Assembly (NCBI GenBank): GCA_002083565.1
Contig: MSXM01000086.1
Location: 1-17,762 of the forward strand
Reading direction: 5' to 3'
Length of the DNA stretch: 17,762 bases
Source of the DNA: Nitrospira sp. ST-bin4
GTDB taxonomy: Bacteria > Nitrospirota > Nitrospiria > Nitrospirales > Nitrospiraceae
The notes under the pieces were generated by a model. The model did not search any database. It was not told where the DNA came from and saw nothing but the letters and a program-made list of their open reading frames with translations. Shown here in pieces: positions 6,858-13,062 of the stretch (positions are counted from its first letter, which is position 1; each line of letters begins with the position of its first letter). The translations under genes and the position numbers were made by a program.

Positions 6858-7877
6858 TTACGGTTTCTTGGCGGACGATCCGGTTGAGGAGGCCGCTCCA
6901 GGCTGGAAGATTTCTTCGACTGCCGTACTGTCCCATTCGGTATGGGTGTCCAGTCCAAGAATGCGCATCACGGTTGCTCCGGTGTCGATGATCGAGACCG
7001 GCCGGCGAATGACTTGCCCCGGTTTGATCCCGACGCCTGATACGATCCAGGGGACTACCGGCGAATCGGCGGCCGAAGCGTCGGCACCCAGGTCGATTCC
7101 CTTTCCGCTGAGCGCCGTGACCATGACCGTCGTCCGGTTTGTCAGCGCATATTGCTTGAATACATCCAGCACCGATTGTATGGCCGAATCGACAGTACGC
7201 AGCGCCTCACGATATTCTTTGGAGTTCCAGCCATGCGCAACTCCAGCCCGGCCGGCCTCCGGAAGATGGACGACCAACAGATGCGGGAGAGCGAGAATCG
7301 CATGCCCGTATCCATGGCCGCTCGCCGCTTTCTGAAAATATTGTTGAATGTAGGAGACGATCTTGGCCGTACCGCATTCAGGCCGTAAGGCTCCGCAGAG
7401 CTGATAATCGGTGTAGGGCTCGGGTCTCGCCAGTTGGTACAGAGATTCATCCATGAAGAAAATGGCGCTGTCCCGGCCTCCGCTCAAATCGAGGTAGTCG
7501 AACAGGCTGGGCGCACGGGAGTAGCCCCGGCTGATTTCAAAGAAGTTCCAGGTAATGCCATGTTTCTCGACCGGAAGGCCTGTGAGCAACGACGCCATTG
7601 TCGGGAGCCGGAGAGCCGGCTTTACGCCGGTCGCAGACCATGTGGCCGCTCCGTTTTTCACCAGTTTGCTCAGACTCGGCATCGTCCCGGCCTTGAGCGA
7701 GTCCTGGTCGAAGCCTTCTAAAACAAAGAGGATGACATGTTCCGTGGGCGATGCGGATATAGTGGTGTCCCCGACGGGATTCGGCGCTGCGTACGCAGGG
7801 AGTCCGGCGGTCATTTCAAGGAATACCACCGTGAGACCGACACAGTATACAGCAAGATATCGAAGGGCACTTAGCAT
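6858..7877 (-). CDS. Exported alkaline-phosphatase-superfamily (type I phosphodiesterase-like) protein, probably inactive, 339 aa
   Basis: The overall pattern is that of nucleotide pyrophosphatase/phosphodiesterase-type proteins: H-V-I-L-F-V-L-E-G-F-D (47-57), L-P-T-M-A-S-L-L-T-G-L-P-V-E-K-H-G-I (91-108), W-N-S-K-E-Y-R-E-A-L-R-T-V-D (217-230), and S-G-V-G-I-K-P-G followed by V-S-I-I-D-T-G-A-T-V-M-R-I-L-G-L-D (280-310). Several metal-site and nucleophile positions deviate. The usual Asp of the first strand is E54. The Thr or Ser nucleophile before the F/L-P is R90. The late D-H-G motif is replaced by A-L-S-G-K-G (255-260). These changes predict loss of hydrolysis. A signal peptide covers about residues 1-30 (G-L-P-A-Y-A-A). 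I preferred the ATG at 7877 over the TTG at 7904 because the signal peptide starts there. It is the first gene of the operon. Confidence 0.8.
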   Translation of the reverse strand: MLSALRYLAVYCVGLTVVFLEMTAGLPAYAAPNPVGDTTISASPTEHVILFVLEGFDQDSLKAGTMPSLSKLVKNGAATWSATGVKPALRLPTMASLLTGLPVEKHGITWNFFEISRGYSRAPSLFDYLDLSGGRDSAIFFMDESLYQLARPEPYTDYQLCGALRPECGTAKIVSYIQQYFQKAASGHGYGHAILALPHLLVVHLPEAGRAGVAHGWNSKEYREALRTVDSAIQSVLDVFKQYALTNRTTVMVTALSGKGIDLGADASAADSPVVPWIVSGVGIKPGQVIRRPVSIIDTGATVMRILGLDTHTEWDSTAVEEIFQPGAASSTGSSAKKP

Positions 7878-7925
7878 AAGACTTTCACTCGGGATGTTCC
7901 TCAAGATGAACCAGACACGCCCGGT

Positions 7926-7955
7926 ACCCTAGCACGCGAATTTTCTGGAAGGCAA
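7926..7955 (-). promoter_or_regulatory. Possible promoter of the phosphodiesterase-like/HEAT/DCC operon
   Basis: On the minus strand TTGCCT (7955-7950) is followed after 18 nt by TAGGGT (7931-7926), about 50 nt upstream of the ATG at 7877. The spacing and -10-like hexamer are the same as in front of the first HEAT run. It is a weak consensus taken alone; the recurrence is what supports it. Confidence 0.3.
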
Positions 7956-8013
7956 GATGGTTGGGAATCGGTTGTGTCGCTGGCGAAACGGGGTTGCGGG
8001 TGGTATGGTGAAA

Positions 8014-8254
8014 TTCAGCAGGATGCTGAAAAAGTCCGCCAGCGGCGTTCTCGCATCGCTCCGAGGCTCAACGTACGGAGCCCACGGAGGCAAGGTACCT
8101 ATCCGCTCGCATGTGATCGAAGCGAGCGGTTCAAGCGAAGCTTGGTATGTACCTCTTTGCCTCCTCGTTCGCTGCGGTCGCCTCGTGGCATGGCGCGTCT
8201 CGGCGCGCCGGGGTTGGGTAGGTGAGATCAGTGGCCATTTTGAGCATCCTGCAT
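8014..8254. mobile_element. Dispersed foldback (MITE-like) element, about 240 bp
   Basis: The left end GCAGGATGCTGAAAAAGTCC (8019-8038) and the right end GGCCATTTTGAGCATCCTGC (8233-8252) form imperfect terminal inverted repeats of about 20 bp. The interior folds further: CCGCTCGC (8103-8110) pairs perfectly with GCGAGCGG (8122-8129), and GGAGGCAA near 8090 has a counterpart TTGCCTCC at 8157-8164. No transposase is encoded, and the short frames across it are not protein-like. I recognise this end sequence as a recurrent intergenic element in Nitrospira, from memory rather than a search. A second end occurs at 1-42. No clear target-site duplication is visible. The stretch 7905-8013 to its left holds only the putative operon promoter. 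Confidence 0.75.
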
Positions 8255-8275
8255 GGTTGCTTGGTGCCATCTAAA

Positions 8276-9580
8276 ATGCCGATAACCCCGCGCCCACAGC
8301 GTCTTCCTGTCCATCTCCTTATTCTCCTGATTCTTATGGCCATCTGCGTGGGTACGGCTCCTGCCCGGGCCGAAGTCAGGACGGTTAGCGCGGAGGGGGA
8401 GTATCGAATGGGAGACCGGGATACACGCGAAGATGCGGTCCGTCTTGCCACCGAATCGGCCAAACGGAACGCGCTCGAACAGGTGGCCACCTATCTGGAA
8501 AGTGTCACGGTGGTGGATGGCATGAACATTACCAAAGACGAGATCCGTACCTACACGGCCGGCTTGGTGATTGTCCTCGACCAGCGCATTGGGACTACGC
8601 TTGACGGTGAAATCATTGTCGTGAAGGTCGATCTTCTGGCGCAGATTGACACGGAAGAAGCGGCGCGAGCCATTGCGACGTTGCGGGAAAGTGAAGATGC
8701 CCGCGTGCAATTGGCGGCATTGAAGTCGGAGAATGAGCAACTGCAACAGGAGCTCGATGCGGCGAATCAGGCGTTAGGCACGGCCTCAACGTCAGAGCAA
8801 ACACAGGAGGCGGCACACCGGCGGCAGGACATTCTCAATCGTGTGCAGTCGAACGCGATGATTTCCCAAGTCTGGACGGACTGGGTCCTGGTGTCGCCGG
8901 TCGGGTATTCCCATTCCTGGATGAGTTCACCGCACGCCCTGGCTTTGTTGGCGAGCGCCCAAGCTCTGTATCCGGCCAGCCCGCATATCGTTGTGGCGCA
9001 ACGGGTGATTGCCGGCGGGCACCCGCTGACGCCTCCATCGCCTCCGCAGCCGCCTGCGCCGGGAAGTGCCCCCTCTCGAATGCCGACGTACGAGATTGTG
9101 TCTGCACCAGGCTCGTCCGACGCTCCCCGCACATTGAACGAGATTACGCACCGGGCGCCGACAAGACCAGCCCGCATCGGCAATGAGACCCGTGCCGAGC
9201 AGGGGCAGGGCGCGCGCCATTTCACGGACGCCCATCGACCGAATCTTTTCCTTGCGCCCTCGGCGGGGCAACCGATGGCGCCGTCGCGATCGATGCCGCG
9301 CACGCAACAGTTTCTTGAGCAGAACGGTCGATCCGGGCAAGCGCCTGGCTCCGATGGGCATCCACCGGGGCCAAGATTTTCGCCGCGAGAGGGTTTTGAA
9401 AGCCACTCGCCTGCGGCCAGGCAGTTCAGTCCAGGTCGTTCTCCGATGATGCAACAGACGCCGCGCGGTTCTTCCCAGGTGGCGCCTCGATCATTTGGAG
9501 GAGGCGACTACAGAGGCGGCGGGGCCATGGAAGGCAGAGGCGGAAGAGGACAGGGCCAAGGGCGGGGAGGTAGGAATTGA
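8276..9580 (+). CDS. Exported FlgT-N/LPP20-like protein with disordered Gly/Arg-rich tail, 434 aa
   Basis: A signal peptide occupies residues 1-32 (long Leu/Ile run, cleavage near A-R-A). It is followed at 33-125 by a domain like the N-terminal domain of flagellar assembly protein FlgT and LPP20 proteins: A-E-G-E-Y near 39-43, a long helix A-T-E-S-A-K-R-N-A-L-E-Q-V (58-70), then strands ending V-V-K-V-D-L. Residues 130-168 are heptad-like and probably a coiled coil. From about residue 250 the chain is Pro-, Gln- and Ser-rich and looks disordered, ending in G-R-G-G-R-G-Q-G-Q-G-R-G-G-R-N. I chose the ATG at 8276 because the signal peptide begins there; an upstream in-frame start at 8222 lies inside the foldback element. 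It is followed by, and overlaps, a second gene with a related domain. Function unknown; envelope location is inferred. Confidence 0.78.
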   Translation: MPITPRPQRLPVHLLILLILMAICVGTAPARAEVRTVSAEGEYRMGDRDTREDAVRLATESAKRNALEQVATYLESVTVVDGMNITKDEIRTYTAGLVIVLDQRIGTTLDGEIIVVKVDLLAQIDTEEAARAIATLRESEDARVQLAALKSENEQLQQELDAANQALGTASTSEQTQEAAHRRQDILNRVQSNAMISQVWTDWVLVSPVGYSHSWMSSPHALALLASAQALYPASPHIVVAQRVIAGGHPLTPPSPPQPPAPGSAPSRMPTYEIVSAPGSSDAPRTLNEITHRAPTRPARIGNETRAEQGQGARHFTDAHRPNLFLAPSAGQPMAPSRSMPRTQQFLEQNGRSGQAPGSDGHPPGPRFSPREGFESHSPAARQFSPGRSPMMQQTPRGSSQVAPRSFGGGDYRGGGAMEGRGGRGQGQGRGGRN

Positions 9581-10143
9581 AGAACGGGATCGAGATGGTC
9601 GTCATCATGGCCGGCCTGTGGGGCGCCGACTGGTTGCCGGTGCCAGAGGTGCTTGCGGCGGAACCGGGAGATGTGCGGTCGCAGGCCGAACGTTCCTTCA
9701 ATCAGCTCACACAACATCAGAATGGAAATCGATCTGTCGATATGTCCGGCGGCATCAGGCAAGCCGCTGAAATAAGCCACGGCCCGTATCCGTCCGATCG
9801 ATATTGGGTCGGCAAGGGACAAGGTGATTTGGCCAAAGGCAAGCTCGTCTGCCAGCGGGTCTCGGAGTTATCAGCCCGCACGGATCTGGCGAAGCAGATT
9901 CGAGTGCTGGTGAAGGAACATATGGTCGATCGGGTGCGCGAGCGGTCGGGGCATGAATCAGAGCAGGACATCGAGCTCACCCGCGAAGAAATCGTTCAGG
10001 AATATTTGCAAGGGGTCACGATCGTCGACCGCCACATCGACGAGGCGAATCAACTCTGCACCGCTATTGCCGTGATGCCCAAGACTCCCGTTCCTCCGAA
10101 ACAGGCCTCCGATGGCGAGACTCTTCCCTCTGCGGCCAAATAA
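9577..10143 (+). CDS. Exported LPP20-like protein, TTG start, 188 aa
   Basis: The start is TTG at 9577, supported by GGGGAGG at 9564-9570 with a 6-nt spacer and by the TTGA overlap with the upstream stop. The next in-frame ATG (9595) would leave a signal sequence without its Lys. The N-terminus is a short signal peptide (cleavage near V-L-A-A, about residue 28). Residues 75-150 resemble LPP20-type domains: R-Y-W-V-G-K-G-Q-G-D-L-A-K, then a helix with S-A-R-T-D-L-A-K-Q-I-R-V-L-V-K, then an extended region ending in A-V-M-P. The family is known for envelope lipoproteins, but no lipobox Cys is seen here. The domain similarity to the neighbouring gene suggests that the two products act together in the periplasm, perhaps as a hetero-oligomer. 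Confidence 0.72.
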   Translation: MKNGIEMVVIMAGLWGADWLPVPEVLAAEPGDVRSQAERSFNQLTQHQNGNRSVDMSGGIRQAAEISHGPYPSDRYWVGKGQGDLAKGKLVCQRVSELSARTDLAKQIRVLVKEHMVDRVRERSGHESEQDIELTREEIVQEYLQGVTIVDRHIDEANQLCTAIAVMPKTPVPPKQASDGETLPSAAK

Positions 10144-10210
10144 GCTTCTTTGTCACTGGTTCCTCCCTCTGCACCCCTTCCCCCTCACCATTCACGCCTT
10201 ACCAGTTATA

Positions 10211-10240
10211 TTGCACTTTCTCGCCTTCTTGGGGTAGAAC
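10211..10240 (+). promoter_or_regulatory. Possible promoter for a leaderless or very short-leader mRNA
   Basis: TTGCAC (10211-10216), an 18-nt spacer and TAGAAC (10235-10240) lie so close to the ATG at 10250 that transcription would start within a few bases of it. No Shine-Dalgarno sequence is present between them. The remainder of the 106-nt gap after the previous gene is pyrimidine-rich and has no visible gene. Confidence 0.3.
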
Positions 10241-10249
10241 CGCCTTCCT

Positions 10250-11551
10250 ATGCCGAGCGAAAATAACTTTCAGCACGACGAACTGTCACGGAAGCATCCC
10301 GGCGATCGCCTGGCGACAGCCGAACTGACAGCCGGCGCGCAGCCGGAGTCTCCAGCCTGGCTGGATGCCATGGCCCAGCACGGAGCGACGCTTGCACATG
10401 CCGGTGTTCGTGCCATTGTGTTCCTTCACGGATCGATCCATGGCGCCGATGTCTTCGGTGTGCAGCGACTGGACGAAGTAGGAGGACTCAAGCGCGGCTA
10501 CTCGCGCGGCGTGTCCGGACTGGATGCCGTGCTCTCGCTCATGCGGGAGGGAGACAACGGCATTCAATCGCTGGCCGCAGAAAAAAAGCCCCCGTTGGCC
10601 GACGATGACGCGACGAAGCGATCCTTGGACGAACAAGCCGGCGACGCGGGGAACTTCACGAACAGCTATGTGACGCTGTATCAGCGAGCCATCAATCAGC
10701 ACATAGCCTCACCCATCGTGTGCCGCCGCATCCTCTGGTCATCAGAACATCATCACCTGGGGCGCGCTATCGGGGCCCTCCGCCTGCTTGATTCATTGCA
10801 CTCCCTGTGTGACAGCCAGAAATTCGGCAGGGGAGAGCGGATTCTGGTGCAGGCCCATGGGCAAGCAGGGCTGGTGCTGGCGCTGGCCTCGAATCTGCTC
10901 TGTCCCAGTCCGATCACGGGACGGTCCAAACTCCTGGGCGTTCTTGCCGCCTATGCGGAACAGAACGGCCAGACTGAGCTGGTTGCGATGGTTCGGCGCA
11001 TCGAACCCCTGCTGTCTACCCAGTGGCTGCTGAACGGCGCGACTCTCGATGTCGTCGCGATGGGGACGCCGGTGCGGTATGGATGGGATCCGTCAGGGTT
11101 GGGGAAGATCTTACATATTGTGAACCATCGAAATCTTCGCACCGACGGCAAGACGTGGCTTGCGAAAATGGAGTTGCCGCAAATTACGATGGAAATGCCG
11201 ATTGCCTGGGGCGGCGATTATGTCCAGGAATTGGCCGTGGCCGGCAGCGACGCGATGCCGACGACCGAGGCAGCCAAGGCGGCGAACAAGGTCCTATGGG
11301 AGATGGTCGAGCCGTACGACGGATTCGAGCGCTGGCTGGAATGCGCCCGGCGGGCGGTACGGTTTCCCAGCGAGGGGCGATGCCTGCTGGCCGACTACAA
11401 GGATTGCACCGGATCAACCAACGTCCGAGATCACTACTACGGCCACGCGGCCTATACACGCATGAATGCGATGCTATTCAATACGACTGAAATGGTTCGT
11501 TGCCTGTACTCTGCGCAGTGGCCTTCTTGGGGAGGGGAATGGGTCAAGTAG
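10250..11551 (+). CDS. Alpha/beta-hydrolase-like protein lacking the nucleophile Ser, 433 aa
   Basis: Several landmarks of the alpha/beta-hydrolase fold are present: I-V-F-L-H-G-S-I-H-G at 56-65 (strand plus oxyanion HG), R-I-L-V-Q-A-H-G-Q-A-G-L-V-L-A-L at 197-212 (nucleophile elbow), D-V-V-A-M-G-T-P-V-R-Y-G at 267-278, and D-H-Y-Y-G-H-A-A-Y near 394-402, where the catalytic His usually lies. At the elbow the usual G-x-S-x-G reads A-H-G-Q-A, so the nucleophile Ser position is G204. Classical Ser hydrolysis is therefore doubtful. There is no signal peptide, so a cytoplasmic location is expected. The length is greater than that of simple hydrolases; residues 75-165 form an insertion or lid. The gene converges on the DUF2007 gene, overlapping by 8 bp. 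I do not recognise a specific family. Confidence 0.7.
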   Translation: MPSENNFQHDELSRKHPGDRLATAELTAGAQPESPAWLDAMAQHGATLAHAGVRAIVFLHGSIHGADVFGVQRLDEVGGLKRGYSRGVSGLDAVLSLMREGDNGIQSLAAEKKPPLADDDATKRSLDEQAGDAGNFTNSYVTLYQRAINQHIASPIVCRRILWSSEHHHLGRAIGALRLLDSLHSLCDSQKFGRGERILVQAHGQAGLVLALASNLLCPSPITGRSKLLGVLAAYAEQNGQTELVAMVRRIEPLLSTQWLLNGATLDVVAMGTPVRYGWDPSGLGKILHIVNHRNLRTDGKTWLAKMELPQITMEMPIAWGGDYVQELAVAGSDAMPTTEAAKAANKVLWEMVEPYDGFERWLECARRAVRFPSEGRCLLADYKDCTGSTNVRDHYYGHAAYTRMNAMLFNTTEMVRCLYSAQWPSWGGEWVK

Positions 11552-11861
11552 ATGGTTTGTTTCGTCCGCAGTTCCAGCAGGTTCCAAACGGACTCTCATG
11601 ACGCTCGCCGCATCCGGCGCATGTCCAGGTGTCCTGGTTTGATGGCAGCAACACCAGACCTTCGTCAAGTACTCGCCGCGCCTGATCGTAATCCTCGTTT
11701 TGGATCACCCACAGTTCCGGGAACGTCTCCGCAAAGGGAATCTCTCCGGCAAGGCCCGAGATGCGCTGATTCTTGATCGTGCACCGGATGCCGGCTTGCT
11801 CCAGCCACTCCTTGCGCATTTCGACCTCGATCAAGCTTTGAGACACGAAGACCTGTTTCAT
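11544..11861 (-). CDS. DUF2007-type protein with C-terminal zinc ribbon, 105 aa
   Basis: Residues 1-70 match the DUF2007 (putative prokaryotic signal-transducing) pattern: an N-terminal strand M-K-Q-V-F-V-S, E-M-R-K-E-W-L-E-Q-A-G-I-R-C-T-I-K-N, and E-L-W-V-I-Q-N-E-D-Y-D-Q-A-R-R-V-L-D-E-G. A second module follows with C81-x2-C84 and C95-x2-C98, a zinc-ribbon arrangement. Members of this family are small soluble proteins of unproven function; the ribbon suggests metal binding and perhaps contact with nucleic acid or protein. The gene is monocistronic by position, converging on the hydrolase-like gene. No strong Shine-Dalgarno sequence precedes the ATG at 11861. Confidence 0.82.
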   Translation of the reverse strand: MKQVFVSQSLIEVEMRKEWLEQAGIRCTIKNQRISGLAGEIPFAETFPELWVIQNEDYDQARRVLDEGLVLLPSNQDTWTCAGCGERHESPFGTCWNCGRNKPST

Positions 11862-12152
11862 GGATGACTGGATCCTATCGCAACTGTATAAAATATTCTC
11901 CCATCCCAGATTCCTCAGACGACCACATCCACGCGGCAGTCACGTCGGCAGTGGGGAAACCATAATACATGGCGAGTACGAATTTCGGATTGCCCACCCT
12001 CACCAAGCTCCCAGGGGCATGCGCTGATAGCTAACCATCAGATTACGGGTCAGGGTGAGAAAAAGACTCCCAGCACCTTTTCTTGCCTCGCAGTTCAGTA
12101 TATACATAACTGGTGTTCGAATAGAACCCGAAGAAGGTGATCGGTCACGGCC
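11862..12152. other. Gene-poor spacer with one short dispersed repeat
   Basis: This 291-bp spacer separates the divergent DUF2007 and antitoxin-like genes. I find no RNA gene and no convincing reading frame. In particular, nothing resembling a BrnT toxin precedes the antitoxin-like gene. The only recognisable item is the copy of a short repeat at 12054-12090. Confidence 0.5.
12054..12090 (+). repeat. Short dispersed repeat, copy 1
   Basis: The sequence begins GGTGAGAAAAAGACTCCCAG and continues CACCTTTTCTTGCC. Related copies lie at 12523-12558 and 13063-13097. The three differ by small substitutions and one or two single-base gaps, by eye. It lies about 60 bp upstream of the antitoxin-like gene. 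Confidence 0.6.
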
Positions 12153-12446
12153 ATGAAAAAACTATCCGACTCATCAGTGCGCGGCTGGCGAACTGCAAAG
12201 AAAAGAGTCGCTATCAAAAAGCGCCAGATTGATTATTCGGATATCCCTCCATTGTCCGATAAGCAATTGGCTTCGATGCGTCGTGTGGGGCGGCCACCCT
12301 TGGGTGAGGAACCAAGACAGCTGATCGCCATCCGGCTCGATGTCAGGGTGCTTCGCTGGCTCAAGTCGCTCGCAACCAAACGCCGCGTTCCCTATCAATC
12401 GCTCATTAACGAGTTGCTTGCGGGGGAAATGAGAAAAGCGGGGTAG
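12153..12446 (+). CDS. Orphan ribbon-helix-helix antitoxin-like protein (BrnA/CopG type), 97 aa
   Basis: The N-terminal 25 residues are strongly basic (K-K-R-V-A-I-K-K-R). Residues 28-52 read D-Y-S-D-I-P-P-L-S-D-K-Q-L followed by R-R-V-G-R-P-P-L-G-E-E, a linker pattern found in BrnA-type antitoxins. Residues 56-90 fit a ribbon-helix-helix DNA-binding domain: strand Q-L-I-A-I-R-L-D, helix V-R-V-L-R-W-L-K-S-L-A, turn, and helix Y-Q-S-L-I-N-E-L-L. Such antitoxins normally neutralise a BrnT RNase encoded immediately upstream, but no toxin gene is found in the 290 bp upstream or directly downstream. It may be a solitary repressor or a remnant of a toxin-antitoxin pair. Its last 58 bp are duplicated at 13004-13061. 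Confidence 0.78.
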   Translation: MKKLSDSSVRGWRTAKKRVAIKKRQIDYSDIPPLSDKQLASMRRVGRPPLGEEPRQLIAIRLDVRVLRWLKSLATKRRVPYQSLINELLAGEMRKAG

Positions 12447-12520
12447 TTATGTCTGGCTCCATCGTATCCGCTGGGTGTTGGACTTCACGCGTTGAATGTG
12501 TCGAGCATCTGCCCAGAGCG

Positions 12521-12937
12521 ATGGTGAGAAAAGACTCCCGACAATTTTTCTTGTCGCTCCTTGCGCTCACGCTGCTACAGCTATGGAGTGTGGCACCACT
12601 GTGCGCTGAATGGCTTCTTGTCGATCGAAACGACAGGGCAAAGGTCTATGTCGAATCCGAGACGATCAGTCGCAATGGTGATGTGGTCAGCGTCTGGGTG
12701 TTGGATGATCTCAAGACGGCCCAAACCAGAGGGTTCAGCACGTTCCTCTCCACTCGCGCTCAGGAAGAACACGACTGTGTGAATAAACGCTTTCGCCTGG
12801 TGGCCATTGAGCGGTTTGCTGGAAATATGGGGACTGGTCAATCGATCTACAAGAAGTCGGGTGAGTCACACTGGGCACCCATTCCACGAGAGACCATGGC
12901 GCAATCAGTGTGGAAATTCGTGTGCGGGAAGAAGTGA
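12521..12937 (+). CDS. Exported Adhesin_E-like (surface-adhesin protein E) small protein, 138 aa
   Basis: After a signal peptide (residues 1-29, basic M-V-R-K then a Leu-rich run, cleavage near P-L-C-A), the mature protein begins E-W-L-L-V-D-R-N-D. It shows V-Y-V-E-S-E-T-I-S-R-N-G and V-S-V-W-V-L-D-D, then H-D-C-V-N-K-R-F-R-L near 84-93, and closes W-A-P-I-P-R-E-T followed by W-K-F-V-C-G-K-K. This is the layout of small periplasmic or surface proteins of the Adhesin_E type, with two Cys (C86, C135) placed for a disulfide. The true adhesive role is known only for a few members. I chose the ATG at 12521, where the signal peptide begins, over the longer frame from 12449. The first codons fall in a copy of the short dispersed repeat. 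Confidence 0.75.
   Translation: MVRKDSRQFFLSLLALTLLQLWSVAPLCAEWLLVDRNDRAKVYVESETISRNGDVVSVWVLDDLKTAQTRGFSTFLSTRAQEEHDCVNKRFRLVAIERFAGNMGTGQSIYKKSGESHWAPIPRETMAQSVWKFVCGKK
12523..12558 (+). repeat. Short dispersed repeat, copy 2, inside the start of the Adhesin_E-like gene
   Basis: The sequence GGTGAGAAAAGACTCCCGAC, continuing into a T-rich tract and TTGTCGC, aligns with copy 1 at 12054-12090. It encodes the N-terminal part of the signal peptide, starting with the second base triplet of the gene. Confidence 0.5.
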
Positions 12938-12957
12938 TGGCGCAGCAAAGCAGTAAA

Positions 12958-13009
12958 TAGGGACAAGGACAATGGGGCCAGGCTGAGCTGGTCCCGTTTC
13001 CTGTCCCTA
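12958..13009. repeat. Two-part palindrome (REP-like hairpin)
   Basis: The outer arms TAGGGACA (12958-12965) and TGTCCCTA (13002-13009) are perfect complements, extended by a GGA/TCC pair after a one-base bulge. Inside, GGGGCCAG (12974-12981) pairs with CTGGTCCC (12988-12995) around a 6-nt loop, with one G-T wobble. No T-run follows, so it does not look like an intrinsic terminator. The form resembles REP-type palindromes that are spread by single-strand (Y1) transposases, but no such gene is in the window. Confidence 0.6.
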
Positions 13010-13061
13010 TCAATGGCTCATGAACGAGTTGCTTGCGGGAGAAACGAGAAAAGCGGGGTAG
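13004..13061 (+). pseudogene. Detached 58-bp duplicate of the antitoxin-like gene's 3' end
   Basis: This stretch aligns without gaps to 12389-12446, with four mismatches by my reading (54 of 58 identical). It keeps the reading frame and the TAG stop, encoding S-L-M-N-E-L-L-A-G-E-T-R-K-A-G against S-L-I-N-E-L-L-A-G-E-M-R-K-A-G. Nothing upstream continues the antitoxin-like gene; the duplicate starts in the arm of the palindrome at 12958-13009. Confidence 0.8.
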
Positions 13062-13062
13062 T

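Noticed and set aside
6286..7335. 349-aa plus-strand open frame
   Set aside because: It runs antisense across three well-supported minus-strand genes, changes character along its length, and has an Arg-rich low-complexity composition typical of shadow frames.
8222..8276. Upstream start giving an 18-residue extension to the FlgT/LPP20-like protein
   Set aside because: The extension would be encoded mostly by the foldback element's end, and it places residues before an otherwise normal signal peptide.
12958..13009. Palindrome as the intrinsic terminator of the Adhesin_E-like gene
   Set aside because: No T-run follows either arm, and the nested two-part form fits a REP-like element better.
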